From: Tumebacillus amylolyticus
GTDB taxonomy: Bacteria; Bacillota; Bacilli; Tumebacillales; Tumebacillaceae
NCBI RefSeq assembly: GCF_016722965.1
Contig: NZ_JAEQNB010000001.1
Span: forward strand, 310,001-374,000
DNA length: 64,000 nt
Direction: 5' to 3'
The stretch's first letter is position 1, and every line of letters begins with the position of its first letter. Both the position numbers and the translations under genes were made by a program. Below, piece after piece: positions 33,904-41,136 of the stretch. The notes beneath the pieces are model-generated. The model made no database searches. It saw nothing but the letters and a program-made list of their open reading frames with translations, and was not told where the DNA came from.

Positions 33904-35457
33904 TTAGTTTACGCCTACGTTGCTCCAAGCGGTTTTCAGAGCGGTGTAGTAGGAAGAGGTGGAGCCGTAGAGAGCTGCGGTCGCGGACAGGGTAGCTGCG
34001 CGAGCGCCGGAGAAGTTGGTGGAAGAGGTCATGTAGTCGCGGGAAGCGGTGTACCAGACCTTACCAGCGATGGTGCGGGAACCGATTGCAGTTGCGAAGT
34101 TGTAGAACGCTTTGTTCGGGATACCGGAGTTGGTGTGAACGCCGCCGTTGTCGGAAGTCGTGTTCACGTAGCCGGACATGTTAGCCGGTTGGCCGCCAGC
34201 AGCCGGGTTGTCCATGTAGCGAAGAGCGTCGCCGGAGGTAGCCGGGGTGTACACGTCTTCACCGATCATCCAGTCGCCGGAGTCCATTACGCAAGCTTGA
34301 GCGTCGGACCAGGATTCGTTCAGAGCGCCGGATTGGTTGGAGTAGGTCAGGTTGGAAGTGGTTTGGGTAACTGCGTGGGTCAATTCATGAGCGTCTACAT
34401 CGTAGCCGCCGGACAGGGAACGGAAGGTCGAACCGTCGCCATCGCCGTATACCATTTTGCCGCCATCCCAGTATGCGTTGTTGTAGTTGGTGGAGTAGTG
34501 AACGGTGGAGACGATTTGTGCACCGTTACCATCGTAGGAGTTACGGCCCAGGCCGTTGTAGTAGTTGTAAACTTGGCCCGCGTAGTAGTGAGCGTCGATT
34601 GCAGCCGGGTTGTTCCAAGTGTTGGTGGTGGAGCCGATATCGTAGTAGGAAGAAGAACCGTTTTTGTAGTCGTAGGTTTCGATGTCGGTGCCTTTGTTGG
34701 TCAGACCGGTTTTGGTGTGGTCTTCCAGGTAGTAGGAACCGTAGGAGGTGTAGTAGTAGGTGTTAACGGTTTTGGTGTCGCCGAGAACGCCTTTTGCCGA
34801 AGCGGTTGCAGCGTTGTCGAAGTCGATTTGGTTGATGGAGTTCACGATGGAACCATCAACTGCGTTGACGAAGATCGCCCAGTTAGCCGGGGTAGCGGAA
34901 TCGTTGTACGCGATGTTGACTTTGTATGCGAGAACTGCTTTGTTGCCTTGAGCAACGTACATCAGTTCAGCGGTAGCCGGACGCTCCAGTTGACCTTTGA
35001 AGCCGGTGAAAGCGGTTGCTTTGTCGATTGCGGAAACGGAGGTCAGAGCAGCTTTGGAAGCGTTCGGGGTCAGAGCTGCGAAGTCGCCGGTTACGCCTTG
35101 AACGTCGCCGTTGTTTTCATGAACGATCATTTGGTGATCGAAGACGGTGATGCCGTTGATGACTTGGTCCAACTTGGTGTGAGCCAGGCCGTTTTCATCG
35201 TTGTGGGTAGCTTTTACTTTGAAGTTGCCAGCAGCTTTTGCGAAGCCGAAGTCTTTGCCAACGAGGTCGAGAGCAGCCATTGCACGAGTTTCAGCGGTAG
35301 CGCCGGAAACTTTGCCGAGGGTACCCATGACGTTGTGGACTTTGCCGCTAGCGTCTTTGAGGGTGGTTTTGTCGGTTACTGCAGCGCCTGCGTTGATTGC
35401 GAACGCGGAAGCAACGAGGGAAGACATAACGAGAGTAGTTACGAGTTTTTTGTTCAT
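33904..35457 (-). CDS. Secreted M4 metalloprotease, array member 7
   Basis: This 517-residue preproprotease starts at 35457 after TGGAGGTCACACAA. Signal peptide about 1-25, propeptide about 30-215. HELTH lies at 357-361, Glu381 in NESWSDA and the catalytic histidine at about 441 in DNGGVHTNSGI. Its last roughly 90 residues are almost identical to member 8, including SATAALYGSTSSYYTALKTAWSNVGVN-like sequence, so these two are the most recent duplicates in the array. Tyrosine-rich stretches lie just after the maturation site (TYYYTSYGSYY). It has its own promoter and UUCG-loop terminator. Confidence 0.95.
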   Translation of the reverse strand: MNKKLVTTLVMSSLVASAFAINAGAAVTDKTTLKDASGKVHNVMGTLGKVSGATAETRAMAALDLVGKDFGFAKAAGNFKVKATHNDENGLAHTKLDQVINGITVFDHQMIVHENNGDVQGVTGDFAALTPNASKAALTSVSAIDKATAFTGFKGQLERPATAELMYVAQGNKAVLAYKVNIAYNDSATPANWAIFVNAVDGSIVNSINQIDFDNAATASAKGVLGDTKTVNTYYYTSYGSYYLEDHTKTGLTNKGTDIETYDYKNGSSSYYDIGSTTNTWNNPAAIDAHYYAGQVYNYYNGLGRNSYDGNGAQIVSTVHYSTNYNNAYWDGGKMVYGDGDGSTFRSLSGGYDVDAHELTHAVTQTTSNLTYSNQSGALNESWSDAQACVMDSGDWMIGEDVYTPATSGDALRYMDNPAAGGQPANMSGYVNTTSDNGGVHTNSGIPNKAFYNFATAIGSRTIAGKVWYTASRDYMTSSTNFSGARAATLSATAALYGSTSSYYTALKTAWSNVGVN

Positions 35458-35515
35458 TTGTGTGACCTCCATTTATTTTTATCTGAACCACTTTTATATG
35501 CGGCTCTTGAGCTAA

Positions 35516-35545
35516 ATACTACGGCATATCTGAATAGTGTGTCAA
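35516..35545 (-). promoter_or_regulatory. Sigma-A promoter of M4 member 7
   Basis: On the minus strand TTGACA and TAGTAT are separated by 18 bases, 59 bases before the start codon. Confidence 0.65.
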
Positions 35546-35625
35546 CAGGGAACGCAAACTTTTTTGAAAAGATTTTTAAGTGTGACGTTTTTTATTTATA
35601 ATTTTGGTTTAGCTAAAATAAACGC

Positions 35626-35657
35626 AAAAAACCCCATGACCGAAGTCACGGGGTTTT
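35626..35657 (-). terminator. Terminator of M4 member 8 with a UUCG loop
   Basis: On the minus strand CCCCGTGAC pairs with GTCATGGGG around a C(TTCG)G tetraloop, followed by T residues. Confidence 0.9.
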
Positions 35658-35669
35658 GAGTGTCAAGGA

Positions 35670-37205
35670 TTAGTTGACGCCTACGTTGCTCCAAGCGGTT
35701 TTCAGAGCGGTGTAGTAGGAAGAGGTGGAGCCGTAGAGAGCTGCGGTCGCGGACAGGGTAGCTGCGCGAGCGCCGGAGAAGTTGGTGGAAGAGGTCATGT
35801 AGTCGCGGGAAGCGGTGTACCAGACCTTACCAGCGATGGTGCGGGAACCGATCGCGGTTGCGAAGTTGTAGAACGCTTTGTTCGGGATACCGGAGTTGGT
35901 GTGAACGCCGCCGTTGTCGGAAGTCGTGTTCACGTAAGCGGACATGGTGGACGGTTGGCCGCCTGCTTCCGGGTTGTTCATGTAACGAAGAGCGTCGCCG
36001 GAGGTACCCGGGGTGTAAACGTCTTCACCGACCATCCAGTCGTTGCCGTCCATTACCGTACCTTGAGCGTCAGACCAGGATTCGTTCAGAGCGCCGGATT
36101 GGTTGGAGTAGGTCAGGTTGGAAGTGGTTTCGGTGACTGCGTGGGTCAACTCGTGACCAACAACGTCGAGTGCGCCGGACAAGGAACGGAAGGTTACGCC
36201 GTCGCCATCGCCGTATACCATTTCAGCGCCATCCCAGTATGCGTTGTTGTAGCCGGAAGAGTAGTGGGTGTAGGAGTAGATCGCTGCGCCTGCGCCGTTG
36301 TAGGAAGTGCGGCCCAGACCTTTGTAGTAGTCATATACAACGCCAGCGTAGTAGTGAGCGTCAACGCCCGCTTTTTGAGTGGAGGAGTTCCACACGTTGT
36401 CAGCGTCTTGGTAGTAGTAACCGGTAGAAGTACCGTTTTTCATGTCGTAGGTTTCGATCGTGCCACGGGTGTGGTCGGTCATTTGGTAGGTAGAGCCGGT
36501 GTTGATGGTTTTGATCGACTTGGAGTCGCCCAGAACGCCGGTACCGGTACCAACGGTGTTGGTGTAGTTTTCGATCGTGTTGACCGAAGAGATAACGGAA
36601 CCGTCAACTGCGTTTACGAGAACTTCGTAACGGCCCGGTTGTGCTGCATCCATGAATGCAACTTCAACTTTGTATGCGAGAACTGCTTTGTTGCCGTCAG
36701 CAACGTAGGTCAGTTCAGCGACTGCCGGACGGGACAGGTTGCCGGTGAAGCCGGTGGAAGCAACTGCTTTGTCAGAAGCTTGAACGCCGGTGATGACAGC
36801 TTTGGAAGCGGTCGGGGTCAGCGCTGCGAAGTCGCCGGTTACGCCTTGAACGACGCCGTTCGCTTCGTGAACGATCATTTCGTGGTTGAGAACTTTGATG
36901 CCGTTGATGATTTGGCTGACTTTGGTGTGAGCCAGGCCGTTTTCATCGTTGTGGGATTCTTTTACTTTGAAGTTGCCAGCAGCTTTTGCGAAGCCGAAGT
37001 CTTTGCCTACGAGATCGAGAGCTGCCATAGCGCGAGCTTCAGCGGTAGCGCCGGAAACTTTGCCGAGTTGGCCAGCAACGGTGTGAACTTTGCCGTTTTC
37101 GTCTTTGAGGGTAGACTTGTCAGCCGGTGCAGCGCCTGCGGAAACTGCGAATGCGGATGCAACGAGGGAAGACATTACCAAAGTAGTGATGAGCTTCTTG
37201 TTCAT
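35670..37205 (-). CDS. Secreted M4 metalloprotease, array member 8
   Basis: This 511-residue preproprotease has a signal peptide (about 1-25), FTP/PepSY propeptide (about 30-212), likely mature start near GTGTGVLGD (about 219) and M4 catalytic domain. Zinc ligands are His351 and His355 of HELTH and Glu375 of NESWSDA; His435 in DNGGVHTNSGI is the transition-state histidine. The last 90 residues nearly match member 7. It is the first transcribed gene of the array, with a strong promoter and a stem-loop in its leader. CGGGAGGTACTTCTCGA precedes the ATG. Confidence 0.95.
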   Translation of the reverse strand: MNKKLITTLVMSSLVASAFAVSAGAAPADKSTLKDENGKVHTVAGQLGKVSGATAEARAMAALDLVGKDFGFAKAAGNFKVKESHNDENGLAHTKVSQIINGIKVLNHEMIVHEANGVVQGVTGDFAALTPTASKAVITGVQASDKAVASTGFTGNLSRPAVAELTYVADGNKAVLAYKVEVAFMDAAQPGRYEVLVNAVDGSVISSVNTIENYTNTVGTGTGVLGDSKSIKTINTGSTYQMTDHTRGTIETYDMKNGTSTGYYYQDADNVWNSSTQKAGVDAHYYAGVVYDYYKGLGRTSYNGAGAAIYSYTHYSSGYNNAYWDGAEMVYGDGDGVTFRSLSGALDVVGHELTHAVTETTSNLTYSNQSGALNESWSDAQGTVMDGNDWMVGEDVYTPGTSGDALRYMNNPEAGGQPSTMSAYVNTTSDNGGVHTNSGIPNKAFYNFATAIGSRTIAGKVWYTASRDYMTSSTNFSGARAATLSATAALYGSTSSYYTALKTAWSNVGVN

Positions 37206-37236
37206 TCGAGAAGTACCTCCCGTTTATCTGTTTTGT

Positions 37237-37255
37237 CAGACGATTCTGTCGTCTG
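37237..37255 (-). promoter_or_regulatory. Stem-loop in the leader of M4 member 8
   Basis: CAGACGA pairs with TCGTCTG around a five-base loop. It lies between promoter and ribosome binding site, close to the expected transcript 5' end, where it could protect the mRNA or act as an operator. Confidence 0.5.
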
Positions 37256-37262
37256 CAAAAAC

Positions 37263-37292
37263 ATCGTACAATGGAGTCCAGTTCTTTGTCAA
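37263..37292 (-). promoter_or_regulatory. Sigma-A promoter of M4 member 8
   Basis: On the minus strand TTGACA and TACGAT are separated by 18 bases. Confidence 0.65.
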
Positions 37293-37548
37293 CGCAAAAT
37301 TAAAAAAACTTTGAAAAAATACAGCACTTTGCTTCTAGCGATTAATACGAAAGAATTCAAGTAAATAATAAAATCCGCCACATTTCGTGACGGACTGGAA
37401 GTTTTCGACAGGTTTCATCCTCTTTTGCCAGAGAAAAAACACGATTTTTATGTAGTTTGGAATGATTTTTGTCTCCCGGTTTGTTTGAAGAGCTTCTGTG
37501 GCGATACTGGAAAGGATACTCGTATTGTAAAGGGGGAATGTGTCGAGT
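37293..37548. other. Intergenic interval between the protease array and the SASP-like gene
   Basis: This AT-rich stretch, with the leader and promoter of M4 member 8 beside it, makes a 343-base gap between divergent genes. I see no gene or strong hairpin in it. Two ATACT motifs (about 37505 and 37516) could be part of a sporulation promoter for the SASP-like gene, but I could not find a matching -35. Confidence 0.5.
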
Positions 37549-37788
37549 ATGAGTCGACCTCATAAATGGAATCTTGAAGACCCTGAAATTCGGCACATGA
37601 TTGAGCGTTTAAAGTTTGAGATCGCCCAAGAATACGGGATCAACATCCCCCTCGACGGCTACTGGGGTCGGGTGGCCTCCAAGGACCTCGGCACGATCGG
37701 CGCCCAGCTGCAAAAACGGCTCCCTTTGCTCTTGGAGCACCAAAAACGAACGAAGAGCGAGAAGAAACGAGTTCGAAAAAAGCCCTGA
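37549..37788 (+). CDS. Divergent alpha/beta-type small acid-soluble spore protein
   Basis: This 79-residue protein contains the layout of alpha/beta SASPs: LKFEIAQEYGI (the GerPR protease-site region of the family reads K-x-E-[IV]-A-x-E-[FL]-G-[IV]), then GYWGRVASKDLGTIGAQLQKRLP, corresponding to the family segment G-x-x-x-[SA]-R-x-x-G-x-[VI]-G-G-x-M-[VT]-[KR]-R-[LM]. These proteins coat spore DNA. The second glycine of the usual GG pair is alanine and the C-terminus is unusually lysine/arginine-rich. The start may be the ATG at 37549 or the GTG at 37540; the AAGGGGG upstream does not decide. The Ger operon in the same window supports a sporeformer. Confidence 0.75.
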   Translation: MSRPHKWNLEDPEIRHMIERLKFEIAQEYGINIPLDGYWGRVASKDLGTIGAQLQKRLPLLLEHQKRTKSEKKRVRKKP

Positions 37789-37923
37789 GAACTTCTTGTC
37801 GAGCCTTGTTGAATCTTGAAAAAAGAGCTAAAGGCGCCGAAATTTATGGATAAAAAAGAGGAGTTTCGAGGGCATGTTTCGTAAGTAAAAGAGGTGTTTA
37901 GGGAAAAAGGGAGGGAATACGCC

Positions 37924-38379
37924 GTGCTACATACTGTCCAAAAAAACCGTGAGGCGTATCTGCCGTTGTTGTTGTTGGCCGACCCGTCGGAAGAGATGGT
38001 ACGCCGCTACCTGTCGGAGGGCGAGTTGTTTTCGTGGCTCACTTCGGAGGGGGAGACTGTCGGAGTTCTTCATCTGACGGATGGGGAAACCGGAGTGGTC
38101 GAGGTGCGCAACATCGCCGTCCGGGAGCAATACCAAGGTCAGGGACATGGTCGCGCGTTGCTCGAATCGATTCTAAAACTTTTGCGCGAGCGCGGAGGCG
38201 TGGACAAGGTCGTCGTCCGCACCGGCAATTCCAGCATCGGGAACCTCGCGTTTTATCAGAAGGTAGGCTTTCGGATCATGGCGATCGACCACGATTATTT
38301 CATCCGTGAATATGCGAACCCGATTATTGAAGACGGCATTCGATGCCGAGATCAGTTGTTGTTGGCCCGCAGCCTTTAG
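37924..38379 (+). CDS. GNAT family N-acetyltransferase
   Basis: This 151-residue cytoplasmic enzyme has the acetyl-CoA-binding segment VREQYQGQGHGRALLESIL (Q/RxxGxG/A motif) after the beta4 strand VVEVRNIAV. The late motif LAFYQKVGFRIMAIDHDYF is typical of YvbK-like Bacillus acetyltransferases. It should transfer an acetyl group to an amine, but the substrate is unknown. I placed the start at the GTG 37924 because GGGAGGG ends 8 bases before it. No clear terminator follows; activator-binding palindromes of the lysine cluster begin 28 bases downstream. Confidence 0.88.
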   Translation: MLHTVQKNREAYLPLLLLADPSEEMVRRYLSEGELFSWLTSEGETVGVLHLTDGETGVVEVRNIAVREQYQGQGHGRALLESILKLLRERGGVDKVVVRTGNSSIGNLAFYQKVGFRIMAIDHDYFIREYANPIIEDGIRCRDQLLLARSL

Positions 38380-38406
38380 GGCAAGGGTCTTTTTTTTTGA
38401 AATGAA

Positions 38407-38424
38407 GTGCCGGAAATTCGGCGT
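38407..38424. promoter_or_regulatory. Palindrome upstream of the sigma-54 activator gene (site 1)
   Basis: GTGCCGGAAATTCGGCGT is an imperfect inverted repeat. It closely matches a second site at 38430 and the one at 39917 on the other side of the activator gene. It is probably the operator or enhancer site of the activator. Confidence 0.65.
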
Positions 38425-38429
38425 AGCAG

Positions 38430-38447
38430 GTGCCTACATTTCGGCAG
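38430..38447. promoter_or_regulatory. Palindrome upstream of the sigma-54 activator gene (site 2)
   Basis: GTGCCTACATTTCGGCAG keeps the GTGCC and ATTTCGGCA halves of the other sites. Its centre is 23 bases from site 1, about two helical turns, so dimers could bind on the same face. Confidence 0.55.
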
Positions 38448-38468
38448 CTTGGGAAAAGGGGGATGGAC

Positions 38469-39914
38469 ATGGATCGGGAGACGCGCGAAACGGTGGAGAT
38501 GCTCAACGCCATCCTCGCTTCGATTGACGAGGGCATTCATGCGGTGGACCGCAAGGGGAACACCATTTATTACAACAGGGCGGCGGCGAGGTTGGACGGT
38601 CTCGACCCGCAAGAGGTCATCGGGCGGCATGTGTTGGAAGTGTTTCCGTCCTTGGAGGCGGGAACTTCGACGCTGTTGAGAGTCATCGAGACGGGGCAAC
38701 GCATCCCGGATTCGCCGCAGACCTACACGACTTCGCGGGGGACGAAAGTTCACACCGTCAACACGACGTTGCCGATCCTCTCCGGCGGGAAGTTGATCGG
38801 GGCGCTCGAAGTCGCCAAAGACCTCACTCGTTTGAAAGAAGTGAACGAAAAGTTGATCGACCTGCAAGCGCAGGTCGTAGGCGTCCCCAAGGGTCATGCG
38901 AGAAAACGCAGTCCGTTGGAAGCCCGCTGGACGTTCGATCAGATTTTGACGCGCGACCGTTCGATGCTCTTATTGAAGGAACTGGCGGCGAGAGCGGCGG
39001 GAACTTCGTCGCCTGTGCTGCTTTCGGGGGAGACGGGAACGGGCAAGGAGTTGTTCGTGCAGTCGATTCACAACGCGTCGCCGCGTCGGAACAAGCCGTT
39101 CATCGCCCAAAACTGTGCGGCGTTGCCCGCTTCCCTGTTGGAAGGGTTGCTGTTTGGGACGGTCAAGGGGTCTTTCACGGGAGCGGAGAATCGTCCGGGG
39201 CTGTTTGAGTTGGCGGACGGCGGGACGCTTTTTCTCGATGAGATCAATTCGATGCCGATGGAGTTGCAAGCCAAGCTCTTGCGCGTGTTGCAAGAGGGGC
39301 TGGTGCGACGGGTCGGGGATTCGAAAGTGATCGAAGTCGATGTGCGAATTCTCGCCGCGACCAACCAGAATCCGTTGCAAGCGATTGAAGCGGGAATGTT
39401 GCGCTCCGACTTGTACTACCGCTTGAACGTCGTCTCGTTGCATCTGCCCCGCTTGGCCGAGCGGCGGTCAGACATCCCGCTGCTTGCAATGGCATTTCTG
39501 GAAAAGTTCAACGCGGCGTTTGGCAAGCGCGTCGTCGAGTTGACGTCCGATGTGCAGGACCGCTTCTTGGCGTATGATTGGCCGGGCAACGTGCGGGAGT
39601 TGGAGCATGCGATTGAAGGGGCGATGAACTTGGTCGAGGGAGATCGGATCGAGCGAGAGCATCTGCCGTGGTCGTTGCAACATGCGACGCTCGGCTGGGA
39701 GGCCGATCTCCCGGCGACGGGTGGAGTGGGTGTTTCCTCGCTGTCTTTGGAAGGTCCGGTGCGGCCGTTGCGGGAGACGATGGAGCGGGTCGAGCAAGAG
39801 TTGATTCGGATGGCGATGGAGCAGACGAACGGCAACATTCAACAGGCGGCCAAGTTGCTGCAGGTGCCGCGTCAGACGTTGCAGTACCGCTTGGGCAAGC
39901 AATCGAAATCGTAA
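38469..39914 (+). CDS. Sigma-54-dependent activator of the lysine catabolism cluster
   Basis: This 481-residue regulator has an N-terminal PAS domain (about residues 8-115, with AVDRKGNTIYYNRAAA), an AAA+ domain (about 155-385) and a C-terminal Fis-type helix-turn-helix (about 440-478, ending NGNIQQAAKLLQVPRQTLQYRL). Walker A is GETGTGKE, Walker B is GTLFLDEI, and the sigma-54-contact loop reads GSFTGA, a known variant of GAFTGA. Layout is RocR-like. The ATG at 38469 is preferred because GGGG precedes it by six bases; the longer frame from 38430 starts inside an operator. A canonical sigma-54 promoter follows in front of kdd. The effector is probably lysine or a product, which is inference. 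Confidence 0.9.
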   Translation: MDRETRETVEMLNAILASIDEGIHAVDRKGNTIYYNRAAARLDGLDPQEVIGRHVLEVFPSLEAGTSTLLRVIETGQRIPDSPQTYTTSRGTKVHTVNTTLPILSGGKLIGALEVAKDLTRLKEVNEKLIDLQAQVVGVPKGHARKRSPLEARWTFDQILTRDRSMLLLKELAARAAGTSSPVLLSGETGTGKELFVQSIHNASPRRNKPFIAQNCAALPASLLEGLLFGTVKGSFTGAENRPGLFELADGGTLFLDEINSMPMELQAKLLRVLQEGLVRRVGDSKVIEVDVRILAATNQNPLQAIEAGMLRSDLYYRLNVVSLHLPRLAERRSDIPLLAMAFLEKFNAAFGKRVVELTSDVQDRFLAYDWPGNVRELEHAIEGAMNLVEGDRIEREHLPWSLQHATLGWEADLPATGGVGVSSLSLEGPVRPLRETMERVEQELIRMAMEQTNGNIQQAAKLLQVPRQTLQYRLGKQSKS

Positions 39915-39916
39915 GA

Positions 39917-39934
39917 GTGCCGGAATTTCGGCAC
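39917..39934. promoter_or_regulatory. Palindromic enhancer-like site upstream of the sigma-54 promoter
   Basis: GTGCCGGAATTTCGGCAC is palindromic except at one base pair. It lies about 100 bases upstream of the -24/-12 promoter, a normal distance for an activator-binding enhancer, and matches the sites before the activator gene. Confidence 0.75.
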
Positions 39935-39950
39935 TTGGTGAACCGACAAG

Positions 39951-39998
39951 GAACGACCGTTTGGCAGGAAAAACGCCTGCCGAGCGGTCGTTTTTTTC
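39951..39998 (+). terminator. Terminator after the sigma-54 activator gene
   Basis: AACGACCG...GGCAGG pairs with CCTGCC...CGGTCGTT and seven T residues follow. It separates activator transcription from the kdd-kam operon. Confidence 0.85.
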
Positions 39999-40021
39999 TT
40001 TTTCAGAAGATTGGTACAAAG

Positions 40022-40038
40022 TTGGCACGGGAATTGCA
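40022..40038 (+). promoter_or_regulatory. Sigma-54 (-24/-12) promoter of the kdd-kam operon
   Basis: TTGGCAC and TTGCA match the sigma-54 consensus, with the GG and GC pairs separated by exactly 10 bases. It lies 46 bases upstream of the kdd start. Confidence 0.88.
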
Positions 40039-40083
40039 ACGGTTAGAGGGCAGACACAAACGACGCGAGGAGGATCGCCTGAT

Positions 40084-41121
40084 ATGAAGCAAGGAAATCG
40101 CTACGGCCTGCACCGTGTCCTCGAACCTGTAGGCACGATGCCGCAACCGGCATGGCGGATCGACAATACGATGGACCTGTACTCCAATGAAATTCTGCTC
40201 GACGTGGAGACGTTGAACATCGACTCGGCTTCTTTCGTTCAGATCAAAGAAGCTGAGTCGGGCGACCAGGAGCGCATCGGTGAACATATGAAAAAAATCG
40301 TCGCCGAGCGCGGCAAACACCACAATCCGGTGACCGGTTCGGGCGGCATGTTGATCGGAACCGTTCGAGCGGTAGGCGTTGAGTTGGCAGGACACATCGA
40401 TCTGCAACCGGGCGACCGGATCGCCACGCTGGTCTCGCTTTCCCTGACACCGTTGACGATCGACGAAATCACGCATATGGATGTCAAAACGGGCCAAGTG
40501 AGCATCAAGGGGCAAGCGATTTTGTTTGAATCGGGATTGTACGCGAAACTTCCGGAGGGAATCCCGGATCGCATCGCACTCGCCGTGCTCGATGTGTGCG
40601 GCGCACCGGCCCAAACGGAGAAGCTCGTGCAAGAGGGCCACACGGTGGTCGTGCTCGGCGCCGGTGGCAAAAGCGGCACGATGGTGCTCTGCCAAGCGCG
40701 CAAATCGGCAGGTCCGACCGGCAAGATCATCGCCGTCGAGTACGGGGAAGCGGGCTGTGAACGCCTGCGCGAACTGGGATGGGCAGATGAGGTGCTGAAC
40801 CTCGACTGCACGAAACCGGTCGACGTGCTTCAAGCCGTGGAAAAAGCGACCTCAGGCCGGATGGCCGATGTCACGATCAACTGCGTGAATATCCCGAACA
40901 CGGAGATGGCGTCGATTCTCGCAACCAAGGACGAAGGCACCGTGTATTTCTTCTCGATGGCGACGTCGTTTACGGCGGCGGCACTTGGAGCAGAGGGCGT
41001 GGGCAAGGACGTCCAGATGATCATCGGCAACGGCTACACGAAAGGCCACGCCGAGATGTCGCTGAACCTCCTGCGTGAATCGGAACAACTACAAGCGATC
41101 TTTGAAGCCAAATATCAATAG
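40084..41121 (+). CDS. kdd: 3,5-diaminohexanoate dehydrogenase
   Basis: This 345-residue enzyme oxidatively deaminates L-erythro-3,5-diaminohexanoate to 3-keto-5-aminohexanoate with NAD(P). The Rossmann segment HTVVVLGAGGKSGTMVLCQAR (about residues 188-208) and the N-terminal RYGLHRVLEPVGTMPQPAWRIDN-like sequence are typical of Kdd, an alcohol-dehydrogenase-like family without the structural zinc lobe. Neighbouring kamA, B, C, D and E confirm the pathway. The start at 40084 follows AGGAGG at 40068-40073; the longer frame from 39961 runs through the promoter and terminator. It is the first gene of the sigma-54 operon. Confidence 0.93.
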   Translation: MKQGNRYGLHRVLEPVGTMPQPAWRIDNTMDLYSNEILLDVETLNIDSASFVQIKEAESGDQERIGEHMKKIVAERGKHHNPVTGSGGMLIGTVRAVGVELAGHIDLQPGDRIATLVSLSLTPLTIDEITHMDVKTGQVSIKGQAILFESGLYAKLPEGIPDRIALAVLDVCGAPAQTEKLVQEGHTVVVLGAGGKSGTMVLCQARKSAGPTGKIIAVEYGEAGCERLRELGWADEVLNLDCTKPVDVLQAVEKATSGRMADVTINCVNIPNTEMASILATKDEGTVYFFSMATSFTAAALGAEGVGKDVQMIIGNGYTKGHAEMSLNLLRESEQLQAIFEAKYQ

Positions 41122-41136
41122 AGGGGGACTTACCCA

